From: Spirodela intermedia
Lineage: Eukaryota > Streptophyta > Magnoliopsida > Alismatales > Araceae
NCBI GenBank assembly: GCA_902729315.2
Contig: LR746272.1
Span: forward strand, 5,774,272 to 5,838,271
DNA length: 64,000 nucleotides
Direction: 5' to 3'
Shown here: piece by piece, positions 11,023 through 21,428 of the stretch
Layout of the letters: each line of letters starts with the position of its first letter
Position numbering within the stretch: position 1 is the first letter of the stretch
Notes under the pieces: model-generated
The model's input: only the letters and a program-made list of their open reading frames with translations
Database searches by the model: none
What the model was told of the DNA's origin: nothing
Position numbers and translations under genes: made by a program

Positions 11023-12253
11023 ATGGATCCTAAAGGAAGTACAAGTCAAACTGAGAATAATCCTATGGTCATGAAAAATCATTATATCCTTGATTCATTT
11101 CAAAGGGCATCCAATATTAGAGTCCCATTAGCACCCATTGTTAAATTCGAAATAAATTCAAAAGTTTTTCAAATGCTCCCTAATTTTCATGGATTGCCTT
11201 TAGAAGAACCTCATTATCATTTTAAAACAATTCATATAATCTGTGATTTAGTTAATCTCCCTTAAGTTACACTAGAAATTATTAAGATGAAATTATTTTC
11301 TCATATATTTAGAGAGACAAAGCTAGTTATTAGCTACCCACATTAGATAGAGAATTAACTAGTTGGAAATATATAGAACAAGCTTTTCTTTGAAAACTTT
11401 ACCCCTTAAAAAAAACTCAAAATATGGAAAAATATATATGAAGTTTTTTCTAAAGGTCAGAAGAAACTTTGTATGAGACATGAGAAAAATTCAAAGATTT
11501 ACTTAGAAACTGTCCTCATCATACTATACCTAACTAGCAGCTCAATAGAATTTTTTATGATAAATTATTAGAATAACATAAAAATATGGTTGATTCTATA
11601 TGTGGAGAAGTTTTATGGAGAAAACTTCTGATGAGATTTACAATCTTTATGGAAACTTAAGTGAAAATTCTAGAGACCAAGTCTCTTTTGAGTTATATGA
11701 TAGGGATAAAAAGAGAAGAATTTATGAATTACATTATGATGATGATTCTAATTTAAGAAATGAGGTTAATCAGATTAATTAAATATTTAAAAAACTTGAT
11801 TTACTTATTGACAATATTATAAAGTCTCATAACCTTCAATTTAATACATATAGTACTTATCCTATTATGTATGGTGAAAATGGTCATTTCAAATTTCAAT
11901 ATTATAATCAATCATTTCAGCCTAAGCAAGAGTAAGTGCAAGTGTCCCATGATTTTAGTAAAAATAAGGAAGATTTTTTTAATTCTTATAATTTAATTGG
12001 GGGAATAATTTTTCATGGAGAGACCCAAATAATATTCAAAATTCAGAAGCACTTTGACCCAATTCAAATTTTAAATTTCATCCAAAATAGGAACACATAT
12101 ATCAGAAAAATCAGCCCTCTCAAATCCAACCTGATTTTATAGATATGATATAGTAAATGAGCCAAATGATGTAACAAATAATGAAACAAATGATGTTGTA
12201 GTAAAAACAATTTATAAAGGTGTTTGAGAATAAGAGAGAAGAGGGACAACCAT
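11023..12253 (+). pseudogene. gag of Ty3/gypsy element E3, decayed, 5' part
   Basis: Gag begins at the ATG at 11023 (MDPKGSTSQTENNPM). It continues with the conserved NFHGLPLEEPHYHF and a retrotransposon gag domain broken by stops and frameshifts. Recognisable pieces are 11600-11782 (FMEKTSDEIYNLYGNLSENS) and 11936-12142. The same gag, on the minus strand, is at 25,238-26,218. It is interrupted at 12254 by solo LTR L5 and continues at 13891. Confidence 0.85.
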
Positions 12254-13890
12254 TGACATGACTTAGTCATTGTATAGTAAATCACGCAAATTTAAAATTT
12301 ATAAAACTAGAAAATACGAATATTTAGATATTTAAAAGTATTTCTGAAGAAATATATCAAATATAATTCAATAAAACTTCCAAAAATAGCAATAATTTTC
12401 CAAGTCAATCATAAGGATGTAATATAAAATCTGGTAATTATTCAGAATTTTTCTCAAAATAATATTTTCTATGAATTATATACTAGGAAATAAAAATTAA
12501 ATATATTTAAAATTAAGGAAAAAGGGATATAAGGGTGCAGACATCAGGATGACATTAGCACCTTGCAAATACGAATCGAGTGGAAACAAAGTTCTACTTG
12601 ACTATTCTTACGTAAGTGATTACAGACGACTTAATTGATCAAATTAAGATCAATAAAAGCCAGAAGAATCGTAATAGAATGAAGTATATCTTGGTAAATT
12701 TAAATCACACAAATTATCACTAAATGAAGTAAAAAGTAAGTTGAAAGTAGGAAAATAAAGTTCCAACGTCACGGCGGCGATACGTCGGCGATGCACCGGA
12801 ATCTTGAGCGTTCGGGAGGATCGTCGTGTAGTGTCCACGGCCTTTAAGGCTCTCTTTGGACAAGGACGATGTGGGCAATCTCTAGATCTCCTTACGAAGT
12901 CTAGAGATCAATGAAATGGGTCGTCAAATCATCTTCGGCGGCTATCACTTGGCGGAGTAGAAAAATGGTGACTTTGTAGCTCTCTAGTGGCTGCCACTCG
13001 ACAAAGAGAAGCTAGATGGAAGTGGGGCGCATGTCAAAGAGCTTCATCCTCAGGTCCGCGCAGTCAGAAAAGACTCTTCATCGCATCCAGTACGCTTTCA
13101 GGAGGTGGCAACTCGTCTCCTGGTGGATCGTTCTCTTCTCGACGACGGCTTGTTCGTCGATCAATTGAAGATACTTTACTCGATGGATTTGCAATCTTTT
13201 TATCGCGAATCGTTCAGCAATTTTAGTAACAATGCTCCGCGAATCGCGTTGACGAGATTTTTGCTGATGATCTAGCGATTCTAGTTGCTTAACCCTTCAC
13301 CGGCGATTTGCATGAAAGTCGTCATAGTTAGATAAAAAATATGAGTTTTGGCTCTAGGAGGATTCGAACCCGTGCCGGTTTCCCACCCTTTCTAGAGACG
13401 GTGTGACACAGGTTTAGTCCTACATCACTTGTGCGCCGAATTTTCGGGCGAATATATAGTAATGTTACATTTGCAAGCAAGTCCCTTTCTCGCGCATGTA
13501 CGACCACTCCTTGCCCCACAATCGGCTGGCCACCGATGACGTGGAAGGGGGGGTGGCGCACACGTGCCCTTATCAGTCCATGCCGCTCGAGCCCCTACTC
13601 ACGGCTCCTCCCCGACTACGCATCTGACCCACTTGCAAGCTCGACTGGCCGGTAGGTCCCCCCCATTTTATTTATTTTTATTTTTATTTATTTTTCTTCA
13701 TTGATCTCAAAAGTAAGATTGTAAAAATCATATAAATTTGTATAAAATCACATAATTACCCAAAAAATTATGTTAATCAACTGAAAACCCCTTTTCACAC
13801 TTTAACACAAATATAAGTCTATTTATCATGAGTTAAGGCTAAAATTATATTATTTACTAATTATTAACTCATGATAATAAAGACTTATCA
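12254..13890 (-). mobile_element. Solo LTR-A copy L5 nested in E3 gag
   Basis: A 1,637-bp reverse-oriented LTR, TGACATGACTTAG to GACTTATCA. The flanks ACCAT (12249-12253) and ACCAC (13891-13895) look like a target-site duplication with one change. The E2 copy of gag near 24,990 reads straight through the matching position, confirming the insertion. Confidence 0.9.
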
Positions 13891-14385
13891 ACCACCTAGT
13901 AAACCCATAGAAAATTTAGGAAACTATTCAATAGTAGGATTTCAACGAGGAGAGTCTAGTTGGACAAATTTAAGAAAAGACCCATGAAATGAAAATGTTA
14001 GGATAGTGAATACATTGAGTGAGAGTATTTTACATAATCCTTATTCTTAGTTATTAGAGGAAATAGATGAACTATTAAAAGTAAATGAGAATATTAAGGT
14101 TGAAAATATAGTGAGGATGAATGAATATAATCATTTATTGGTCACAATTGATGAATGAATATAGTGAGGATGATGAGGAGAAAGAGCCCTTAGATGAAGA
14201 AACAACAGCTGATCATGGAAAAATCATTCAAATTTTAGTAGAAGGGAGTAAAGAGAGAAATGAGGAAACACATATTTCAGGTGAGGAAAAATTAATTGAT
14301 TTAGGAGATGTAGGAGGCAAAATTAATAAATTTAAGAAAACTTTTGCTGCCATGAATGTTGATAGTGATGATGATAATGCATATC
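13891..14385 (+). pseudogene. gag of E3, 3' part, with acidic tail
   Basis: Continues E3 gag after L5 (PPSKPIENLGN...). It includes the frame 14121-14426, rich in Glu and Asp (EDDEEKEPLDEE, then NVDSDDDNAY). The E3 sequence stops at about 14385, where an inverted element leader begins. Protease, RT and integrase of E3 are absent, so E3 is a truncated element. Confidence 0.7.
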
Positions 14386-14539
14386 AGTCTTTGCCTTACT
14401 TCTCTTCGTTCTTTGTTTTTTTTTAAATTTTTTGGCAAGAAGAAAATAAAACAAGAGTTAATTTTTTTGTGTACTCTAAGAGAAAAATAGAAAAATACTA
14501 AATATTATGTAATACATCTCTGAGAATGGCGTCAAAATT
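14386..14539 (-). mobile_element. Leader of truncated element E4 with primer-binding site
   Basis: This is the reverse complement of the E3 leader (compare 10728-10890): AGTCTTTGCCTT, then GTGTACTCTAAGAGAAAAATAG, shown here in two parts. The reverse-strand primer-binding site is at 14517-14534 (TCTCTGAGAATGGCGTCA), next to LTR L6. Only about 150 bp of E4 internal sequence remains, fused directly to E3 gag in the opposite orientation. Confidence 0.8.
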
Positions 14540-16175
14540 TGACGTGACTTAATTGTTGTATAGTAAATCACGCAAATTTAAAATTTATAAAACTAGAAAA
14601 TACAAATTTTTAGATATTTAGAAGTATTTCTGAACAAATATATCAAGTATAATTTAATAAAACTTTCAAAAATAGCAGTAATTTTCTAAGTCTATCACAA
14701 GGATGTAATATAATATCATGTAATTATTCAGAATTTTCCTCAAAGAATACTATTTTCTATGAATTTTATACTAAGAAATGAAAATGAAATATATTTAAAA
14801 TTCACGAAAAAGGGAAATAAGGGTGCGGATGTTAGGATGACGTCAGCACCTAGCGAATGCGAATCGGGCAAAAACAGAGTTCCGCCTGGCGATTCTTACT
14901 TAAGTGATTAGAGACGATTTAATTGATCAAATTAAGATCAATAAAAGTCGAAAGAATCGTAATTGAATGAAGTATATCTTGGTAAATTTAAATCACATAA
15001 ATTATCACTAAAGGAAGTGGAAAGTAAGTTGAAAGCAAGAAAATAGAGTTCCGGCGTCGCAACGGTGATGTGTCGGCAATGCACCAGAATCCTGAGCGTT
15101 TGGGAGGATCATCGTGCAGTGTCCACAGCCTTGAAGGCCCTCCTTGGACAAAGACGACATAGGCAATCTCTAGATCTCTTTGTGAAGTCTAGAGATCAAT
15201 GAAATGGGTCGTCAAATCATCTCCGGTGGCTGTCACCCAACAGAGCGAAAAAATGGCGACTTTGCAGCTCTCTAGCAGCTGTCATTTGACGGAGAGGAGC
15301 TGGATGGAGGTGGTGCGCGTGTCAAGGAGCTTAATCCTCAGGTCCGCGTAGTAGGAGGAGGCTCTTCATTACATCCGGTACACTCTCAGGAGGTGGCGAC
15401 TCATCTCCCGGCAAATCGTCCTCTTCCCGACAATAGCCTGTTCGTTGATCAATCAGAGATGCTTTACTCGATGGATTCGCGATCCTTTATCACGAATCGT
15501 TCAGCAATTTTAGTAACAATGCTCTGTAAATTGTAGTGATGAGATTTTCACCAATGATCCAGCAATTTTGATTTTTTAATCCTTCATCGGTGATCTGCAA
15601 GAAAGTCGCGATAATCAGATAAAAATATGAGTCTTGGCTTTGGGAGGATTCGAACCCGCACCGGTTTCTCGCCCTTTTTGGAGAAGGTGTGACGCGGGTT
15701 TAGTCTCACATCAGTTGTGCACTGACGTTTCTGGCGAATATATAGTAATATTACATTTCCAATCAAGTCCCTTTCTCACGTGTGTACGACCACTCCTTGC
15801 CCCACTACTGGCTGGCCATTGGTGACGTGGAAAGGGAGTGGCGTACATGTGCCCCTATCAGTCCTAGCCGCTTGAGCCCCTGCTCGCGACTCCTCCTGAC
15901 TGCACTTCTGACCTGCTTGAAGGCCCGGCTGGCCGGCGGGTCCCCCCCATTTTGCTATATTTTTATTTTTATTTCTTTTTGTTCATTTATCTCAAAAGTA
16001 AGATTGTAAAAATCATATAAATTTGTATAAAATCACATAATTACTCAAAAATTCACGTTAATCAACTGAAAATCACTTTTCATACTTTAACACAAATATA
16101 AGTCTATTTATCATAAGTTAAGGCTAAAACTATATTATTTACTAATTACTAACTCATGATAATGGAGACTTATCA
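14540..16175 (-). mobile_element. LTR-A copy L6, 5' LTR of truncated element E4
   Basis: A complete 1,636-bp reverse-oriented LTR, TGACGTGACTTA to GACTTATCA. The adjacent primer-binding site at 14517-14534 shows it is the 5' LTR of a minus-strand element, not a solo LTR. The rest of that element is missing. Confidence 0.88.
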
Positions 16176-16415
16176 GCGGCCCCCTGCATTTTACTATATT
16201 TTTATTTTTATTTTTATTATCTTCATTTATCTCAAAAATAAGACTATAGAAATCATATAATTTTTTTAAAAATCACATAATTAGCCAAAAATTCACATTA
16301 ATCAACTAAAAACCACTTTTCACACTTTAACACAAATATAAGTCTATTTATCATGAGTTAAGGCTAAAAAAATATTATTTACTAATTAATAACTCATGAT
16401 AATGAAAACTTATCA
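16176..16415 (-). mobile_element. Truncated LTR-A end (L6b)
   Basis: About 236 bp matching only the last part of L6 (15,940-16,175 equivalent), including the terminal hairpin and the end ACTTATCA. It sits directly after L6 in the same orientation. Its inner boundary lies near the TTTTGCTATATTTTTATTT run, almost the same point as in the other truncated copy at 62,468. Confidence 0.8.
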
Positions 16416-17169
16416 CCAATTGATGGTTTTTATTTCATTCTAATTTTTTTTTTAAGTTTTGTTTTTCTTGGAATTTCGTAGTACTTGTTTCTGTATTTGT
16501 TTTTTTTTTTGAAAAAGTGCAAGAAGAGGAGTGTAAGATAAACTGAAAATTAAAAATGAGGTTGAAGTGATGCCTTTTTGAGTTTTATCATTTATGACAA
16601 CATTTTCAGTACTTTGCATATATGAATGCTTCACATGAAAATTATGTTTTATGCGAATTCTGTTCTGATTTTTCTATGTCATTGAAGACAATATCATTTT
16701 TAAGTTGGGGGTGAAGTATTAATTCTTAATTTATGCTATAGGACGACTAAGAACATGTGTTTGTATTTTTTTTCCTGCTCACTCAGAACAACAACTAAAC
16801 AAAATTAGAAAAATTACAGTATCTATTTTCTATTTTTCTATCAGGAACAACAAATTGTCAAAAATAGCAGAGGAAAAAATAGCCCAAAATTTGAAATTCT
16901 AGGACCCTTTTCTCACATTTCAATCCCCTAAACATACATTGTTGAAATTTAAAATTACAGTCATAAAGAGGATAGTTTTGATTTATTTTTGACAAATTCA
17001 TTATTGGTGAAAACAAAATTGTTAGAACTGTATTATTTACAACTTTCTTACATCATGATGTATGCTCTAAAGATTAAATCAATTAGATTGATTGATACCA
17101 AAAGATACTAGGAAGATTATTATTGAGTTAAAAGAATGATTTAATAACATGAAATGTTGAAATGGCACA
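16416..17169 (+). other. A/T-rich retroelement remnant with a polypurine-tract-like site
   Basis: No coding frame recognised. AAGACAATATCATTTTTAAG followed by TTGGGGGTG near 16,686-16,712 resembles the end of the internal region and polypurine tract upstream of the 3' LTR in Athila/Tat-type elements. No LTR-A start follows it, so it may belong to another family. The remainder shows no structure I could identify. Confidence 0.4.
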
Positions 17170-17545
17170 TGTTAGCGAGAATGCAGCCTTTCTGCCGTAC
17201 CCTCTTGGAGCATCAGCTGCCAACCGTGGAGCAGCAGCCGAGGCACGGTTACTTTGTTGATAAATCTTGACGAAGGAACCGGGCAGTCGCCGTCTCTCTT
17301 CCTCGCCGTCTGCAGCACGAGCACTGGAACCCCCAGAAACGGACGCCACAGGACTGTACGATGGATGAGAACTCTCGCCGCAATTGTGTCGATACGTCGA
17401 AAGGGAACGGCAGCCCTCCACAGAGCATGCATGCCTCGGTTTGAGGTCATTTGTTTACCACCGACCGACCGATAGCGTTCGAGTGAAAAACTCGGGGGAC
17501 CCCCCCCCCCCCCCTGCACACGCGATCCGATGCCCGGGGGGGGGG
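17170..17545 (+). repeat. Stray fragment of the 2.7-kb gene-array unit
   Basis: Closely matches array positions about 29,785-30,125 (GAATGCAGCCTTTCTGC, then AACCGTGGAGCAGCAGCCGA, then GCATGCCTCGGTTTGAGG) but is more diverged than the units are from each other. Near 17,505 a run of C is followed by ACGCGATCCGATGCCC, the reverse complement of what the array has there, then a run of G up to the gap. The array itself starts about 10.6 kb away. Confidence 0.85.
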
Positions 17546-17555
17546 NNNNNNNNNN
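17546..17555. other. Assembly gap (10 N)
   Basis: Ten undetermined bases. The left flank ends in a G homopolymer that could pair with the C homopolymer just before it. Distance, orientation and even adjacency of the two sides should be treated as uncertain. The translated frames that cross it are meaningless. Confidence 0.99.
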
Positions 17556-17845
17556 TAGAATTTCTAATAATTGTAGGGTAATAAAAATCACACTGAAATT
17601 TTTTTGCAGTTGGTTTTCGTGTAGAGAAATGTCTTCCACAATTAGATGAATGGCACATGTTAAGAATGCTATGATATTCTTATTTAGGAACACATTTCCT
17701 TAAAATTTGATCATTACCTAAGTAGTATAAATTAAGATCATGCCAAAACTAATTTTTAATCTTAGAAAAGAAATGATTTTTTCTATTCTCATTTGATTGT
17801 TCTGAAATTTTTCTAGAAATCAAAAAATTAACAATATGTGCATAC
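17556..17845 (-). mobile_element. Pol relic E5, integrase zinc-binding region
   Basis: Minus-strand match to E1 at 2545-2837: same integrase N-terminal region (MCHSSNCGRHFSTRK, then ENRKNHFFSKI). It is cut on the left by the assembly gap and on the right by LTR L7, at exactly the same position where L2 cuts E1. Confidence 0.82.
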
Positions 17846-19630
17846 TAATAAGTCTTCATTCTCCAAGTGAATAATTAGTAGATAATATAGTTTTAACCTT
17901 AACTTATGATAAATAGACTTATATTTGTGTTAAAGTGTGAAAAGTGGTTTTCAATTGATTAACGTGAAATTTTGGGTAGTTATGTGATTTTATATGATTT
18001 TATATGAGTTGATTTTATATGACTTATATTTATATTTTGGGTAGTTATGTGATTTTATATGATTTTATATGAGTTGATTTTATATGACTTATATTTATAT
18101 TTTGGGTAGTTAACTTATATTGGGTAGTTAAAGTGTGTAAAACTCATGATATAAGTTTTACAATTTTACTTTTGAGATAAATGATGAAAAAGAAATTAAA
18201 ATAAAAATAAAACAAAATGGGGGCAGGGACCCGTCAGCCAACTAGGCCCACAAGCAGGTTGGAAGTGCAATTAGAGAGTAGCCGTGAGCAGGGGCTTGAG
18301 TGGCTTGGACTGATAAGGGTACGTGTGCACCACCTCCCTTCCAAGTCATCGGTGGCCAGCCGACTATGGGGCAAGGAGTGGTCATACAATGTGCGAGAAA
18401 GGGACTTGCTTGCAAATGTAACATTATTATATATTCACTTGAAAATTCAGCACACGTGATGTGGGACTAAACCTGTGTCACCTTCCCTAGAAAGGGCGGG
18501 CAATTGGCGTGGGTTCAAATCCTCATAGAGCCAAAACTCATATTTTTTATCTAATTATTGCGACTTTCTTACATATCGCCAGTGAAGGATTAAGCAACTA
18601 GAATTGCTAAATCATTAGTAAAAATCTCATCAACATGATTCACAGAGCATTGTTACTAAAATTGTTGAACAATTCACGATAAAAGGATTGCAAATCTATC
18701 AAGTAAAGTATCTCTGATTGATCGACGAACAAGTCGTCGTTGGGAAGAGGATGATTCGTCAGGAGATGAGTCGCTATCTCCTAAGAGCGTACCAAATGCG
18801 GTGAAGAGCCTCCTCTTACTACGCGGACTTGAGAATGAAGCTCCCTAACACACACCCCATCTCCATCCGCCTCCTCTCCATAGGGTGACAGCTACCAGAG
18901 AGTCGCAAAGTCGCCGTTTTTCCACTCCGCTGGGTGACAGCCACCGAAGATGATTCGACGACCCATTTCATTGATCTTTAGACTTCGCAAGGAGATTTAG
19001 AGATTGCCCATGTCATTCATATCTAGGGAGAGCCTTCGAGGCCATGGACACTACACGACGATCCTCCTGAACGCTTAGGATTTCAGTACATCACTAATGA
19101 ATTGCCGCCACGCTGCTGGAACTCTATTTTCCTATTTTCAACTTAATTTTTGCTTCATTTAGTGATAATTTTTGTGATTTAAATTTACGAAGATAGACTT
19201 CATCTAATAATGATTCTTTTGGCTTTTACAAATCTTAATTTGATCAATTAAATCGTGTGTAATCACTTACGTAATAATCACCGGACGAAACTTTATTTCT
19301 GCCCGATTTACATTCACCAAGCACTGATGTCATTCTGACGTCCGCACCCTTATTTCCCTTTTTTATGAATTTTAAATATATTTTATTTTCATTTCTTAGT
19401 ATAAAATTCATAGAAAATATTATTCTTTAAGGAAAATTCTGAATAATTACTCGATATTATATTACATCCCTATGATCAACTTAAAAAATTACTACTCTTT
19501 TTGAAAGTTTTATTGAATTATAATTGATATATTTGTTCAGAAATACTTTTAAATATCTAAAAATTCTTATTTTCTAGTTTTATAAATTTTAAATTTGTGT
19601 GATTTACTATACAATGACTATGTCATGTCA
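17846..19630 (+). mobile_element. Solo LTR-A copy L7
   Basis: Forward LTR of 1,785 bp, starting TAATAAGTCTTC (first G changed) and ending ATGTCATGTCA. The flanks CATAC (17841-17845) and CATAT (19631-19635) look like a target-site duplication. It sits at the same pol position as L2. The extra length is due to a local direct duplication at about 17,985-18,125. Confidence 0.9.
17985..18125 (+). repeat. Tandem duplication within L7
   Basis: Two copies of a roughly 68-bp A/T-rich segment (GGGTAGTTATGTGATTTTAT, then GAGTTGATTTTATATGACTT) followed by a partial third. Other LTR-A copies have it once. It looks like local replication slippage. Confidence 0.75.
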
Positions 19631-20368
19631 CATATCATAGTGATGGTTGATGTTGAGCTGTCATCAATTATTCATCTTGAAATGCATCTTGTAAAGGTGT
19701 TGCATTTATTCATATATCACTCAATCTCGAAAGATGATCAACAACAACATTCTCGAAACATTTTTTCTCTTTTATTTCTTAGTCAAATTCCTACAATAAT
19801 AAAATCCATCTTAATAAACATGGCTTTGTATCTTTTTTATTTAACAAAATATTATAATGCTGCATGATTAGTATAAATAATAATTTTAGCTCTCAAATAT
19901 ATGATCTAAACCTTTCTAATGAAAATATTATAGCTAGCAACTATTTTTTAGTTGTAGTATAATTTAATTGACTCTTTCTAATTCAAAATATATAGTTTAA
20001 CTAGCATACAAAATTACTATAGGTTTGGACTCTTTTTTTATCCTAGAATGGCTCCCACTACATAATTCGATGCACTCTTTTTTCTTTTTCCATTTGTATT
20101 TCATCTCTATTTTGTTTTTTATAATCGTGATCCCTGATTTTTTTGGTACCACTTGTGTAGGACTACCTCATTTGCTATTGAAAATAAGATAAATAATATT
20201 AGGAGTTAGCCACTTTAATTTTATTTTTTTTATAATTTTCATCATATTAGGATTTAATCTTCATTGTGGTTCCCTACTAGTTCTCACCCCTTCTCAAAAT
20301 ATATTATGCATGCATACACTCATATCAATATCCCTAAGATCATCTATTTTCCAACCAATAGTCTTCTC
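19631..20368 (-). mobile_element. Pol relic E5, RNase H joined to RT N-terminal region
   Basis: Minus-strand match to E1: 19,631-20,080 corresponds to about 4474-4900 (RNase H). 20,085-20,368 corresponds to about 5690-5955 (RT N-terminal region). The RT palm between them is deleted. The right end is cut by LTR fragment L8. Confidence 0.8.
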
Positions 20369-21428
20369 ACTTTCCTGTAGATCATCAATGAAGGATTAAA
20401 CAACGAGAATCGCTAGATCATCGGCAAAAATCTCGTCAACGTGATTCGCAGAGCATTGCTACTAAAATTGCTGAAGGATTTGCAATAAAAGGATCGCGAA
20501 TCTATCGAGTAAATCATCTCCGATTGATTGACAAACAAGCTATCGTCAAGAAGAGGACGATTTGCTGGGAGATGAGTCGCCACCTCTTGAGAGCTGGATG
20601 CGATGAATAGCCTCCTCTTGCTACGCGGACATAAGGATGAAGCTCCCTAACATGCCTCCACCTCCATCTAGCTCCTCTCTATCAGGTGATAGTCACCGGA
20701 GAACTGCAAAGTCACTATTTTTTTGCTCTCTCAGGTGACAACCACTGGAGACGATTCGATGACCCATTTTATTGATCTCTAAACTTCGTAAGGAGATCTA
20801 GAGATTGCCCACATCGTCTTTATCTAAGAAGAGCCTTCGAGGCCATAGACATTGCACGACAATCCTCCCAAATGCTCAAGATTCCGGTGCATCACTGACA
20901 TATTGCCGTCGCGACTTCGAAACTTTGTTTTTCTACTTTTAACTTACTTTATGCATCATTTAGTGATAGTTTTGTTGATTTTAATTTACCAAAATATACT
21001 TTGTTCTATTACGATTATTTTGGCTTTTACAGATCTTAATTTGATCAATTAAATCGTCTGTAATCACTTATGTAAGAATCATCGAGCAGAACTCTATTTT
21101 TGCCTGATTTGCGTTCATCGGGTGCTGACATCATCTTGACATCCGTACCCTTATTTTCCTTTTTCGTGAATTTTAAATATATTTTCTTTTCATTTCTTAG
21201 TATAAAATTCATAGAAAACTATATTCATTGAGACAAATTCTAAATAATTACCAGATATTATATTACACCCCTACAATCAACTTGGAAAGTTACCACTATT
21301 TTTGAAAGTTTTATTAAATTATAATTCATATATTTATTTGGAAATACTTCTAAATATCCAAAAATTTATATTTTCTAGTTTTATAAATTTTACATTTGTG
21401 TGATTTAATATACAATGCCTATGTCACG
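20369..21428 (+). mobile_element. LTR-A fragment L8, 3' part only
   Basis: Forward LTR sequence from the point matching 3407 (ACTTTCCTGTAGATC) to the LTR end at about 21,428 (TATGTCACG). The 5' part is missing. It abuts the reverse-oriented L9 tail to tail, making an inverted-repeat junction around TCACGTGA. Confidence 0.82.

Noticed and set aside
15628-15680. Possible tRNA gene in an LTR (GGTTCGAATCC-like run)
   Set aside because: Only a T-loop-like piece is present; the T-stem does not pair fully and no acceptor or anticodon stem could be found.
17172-17693. A 173-codon minus-strand frame
   Set aside because: It runs through the 10-N gap and joins array sequence to integrase sequence; it is an artefact.
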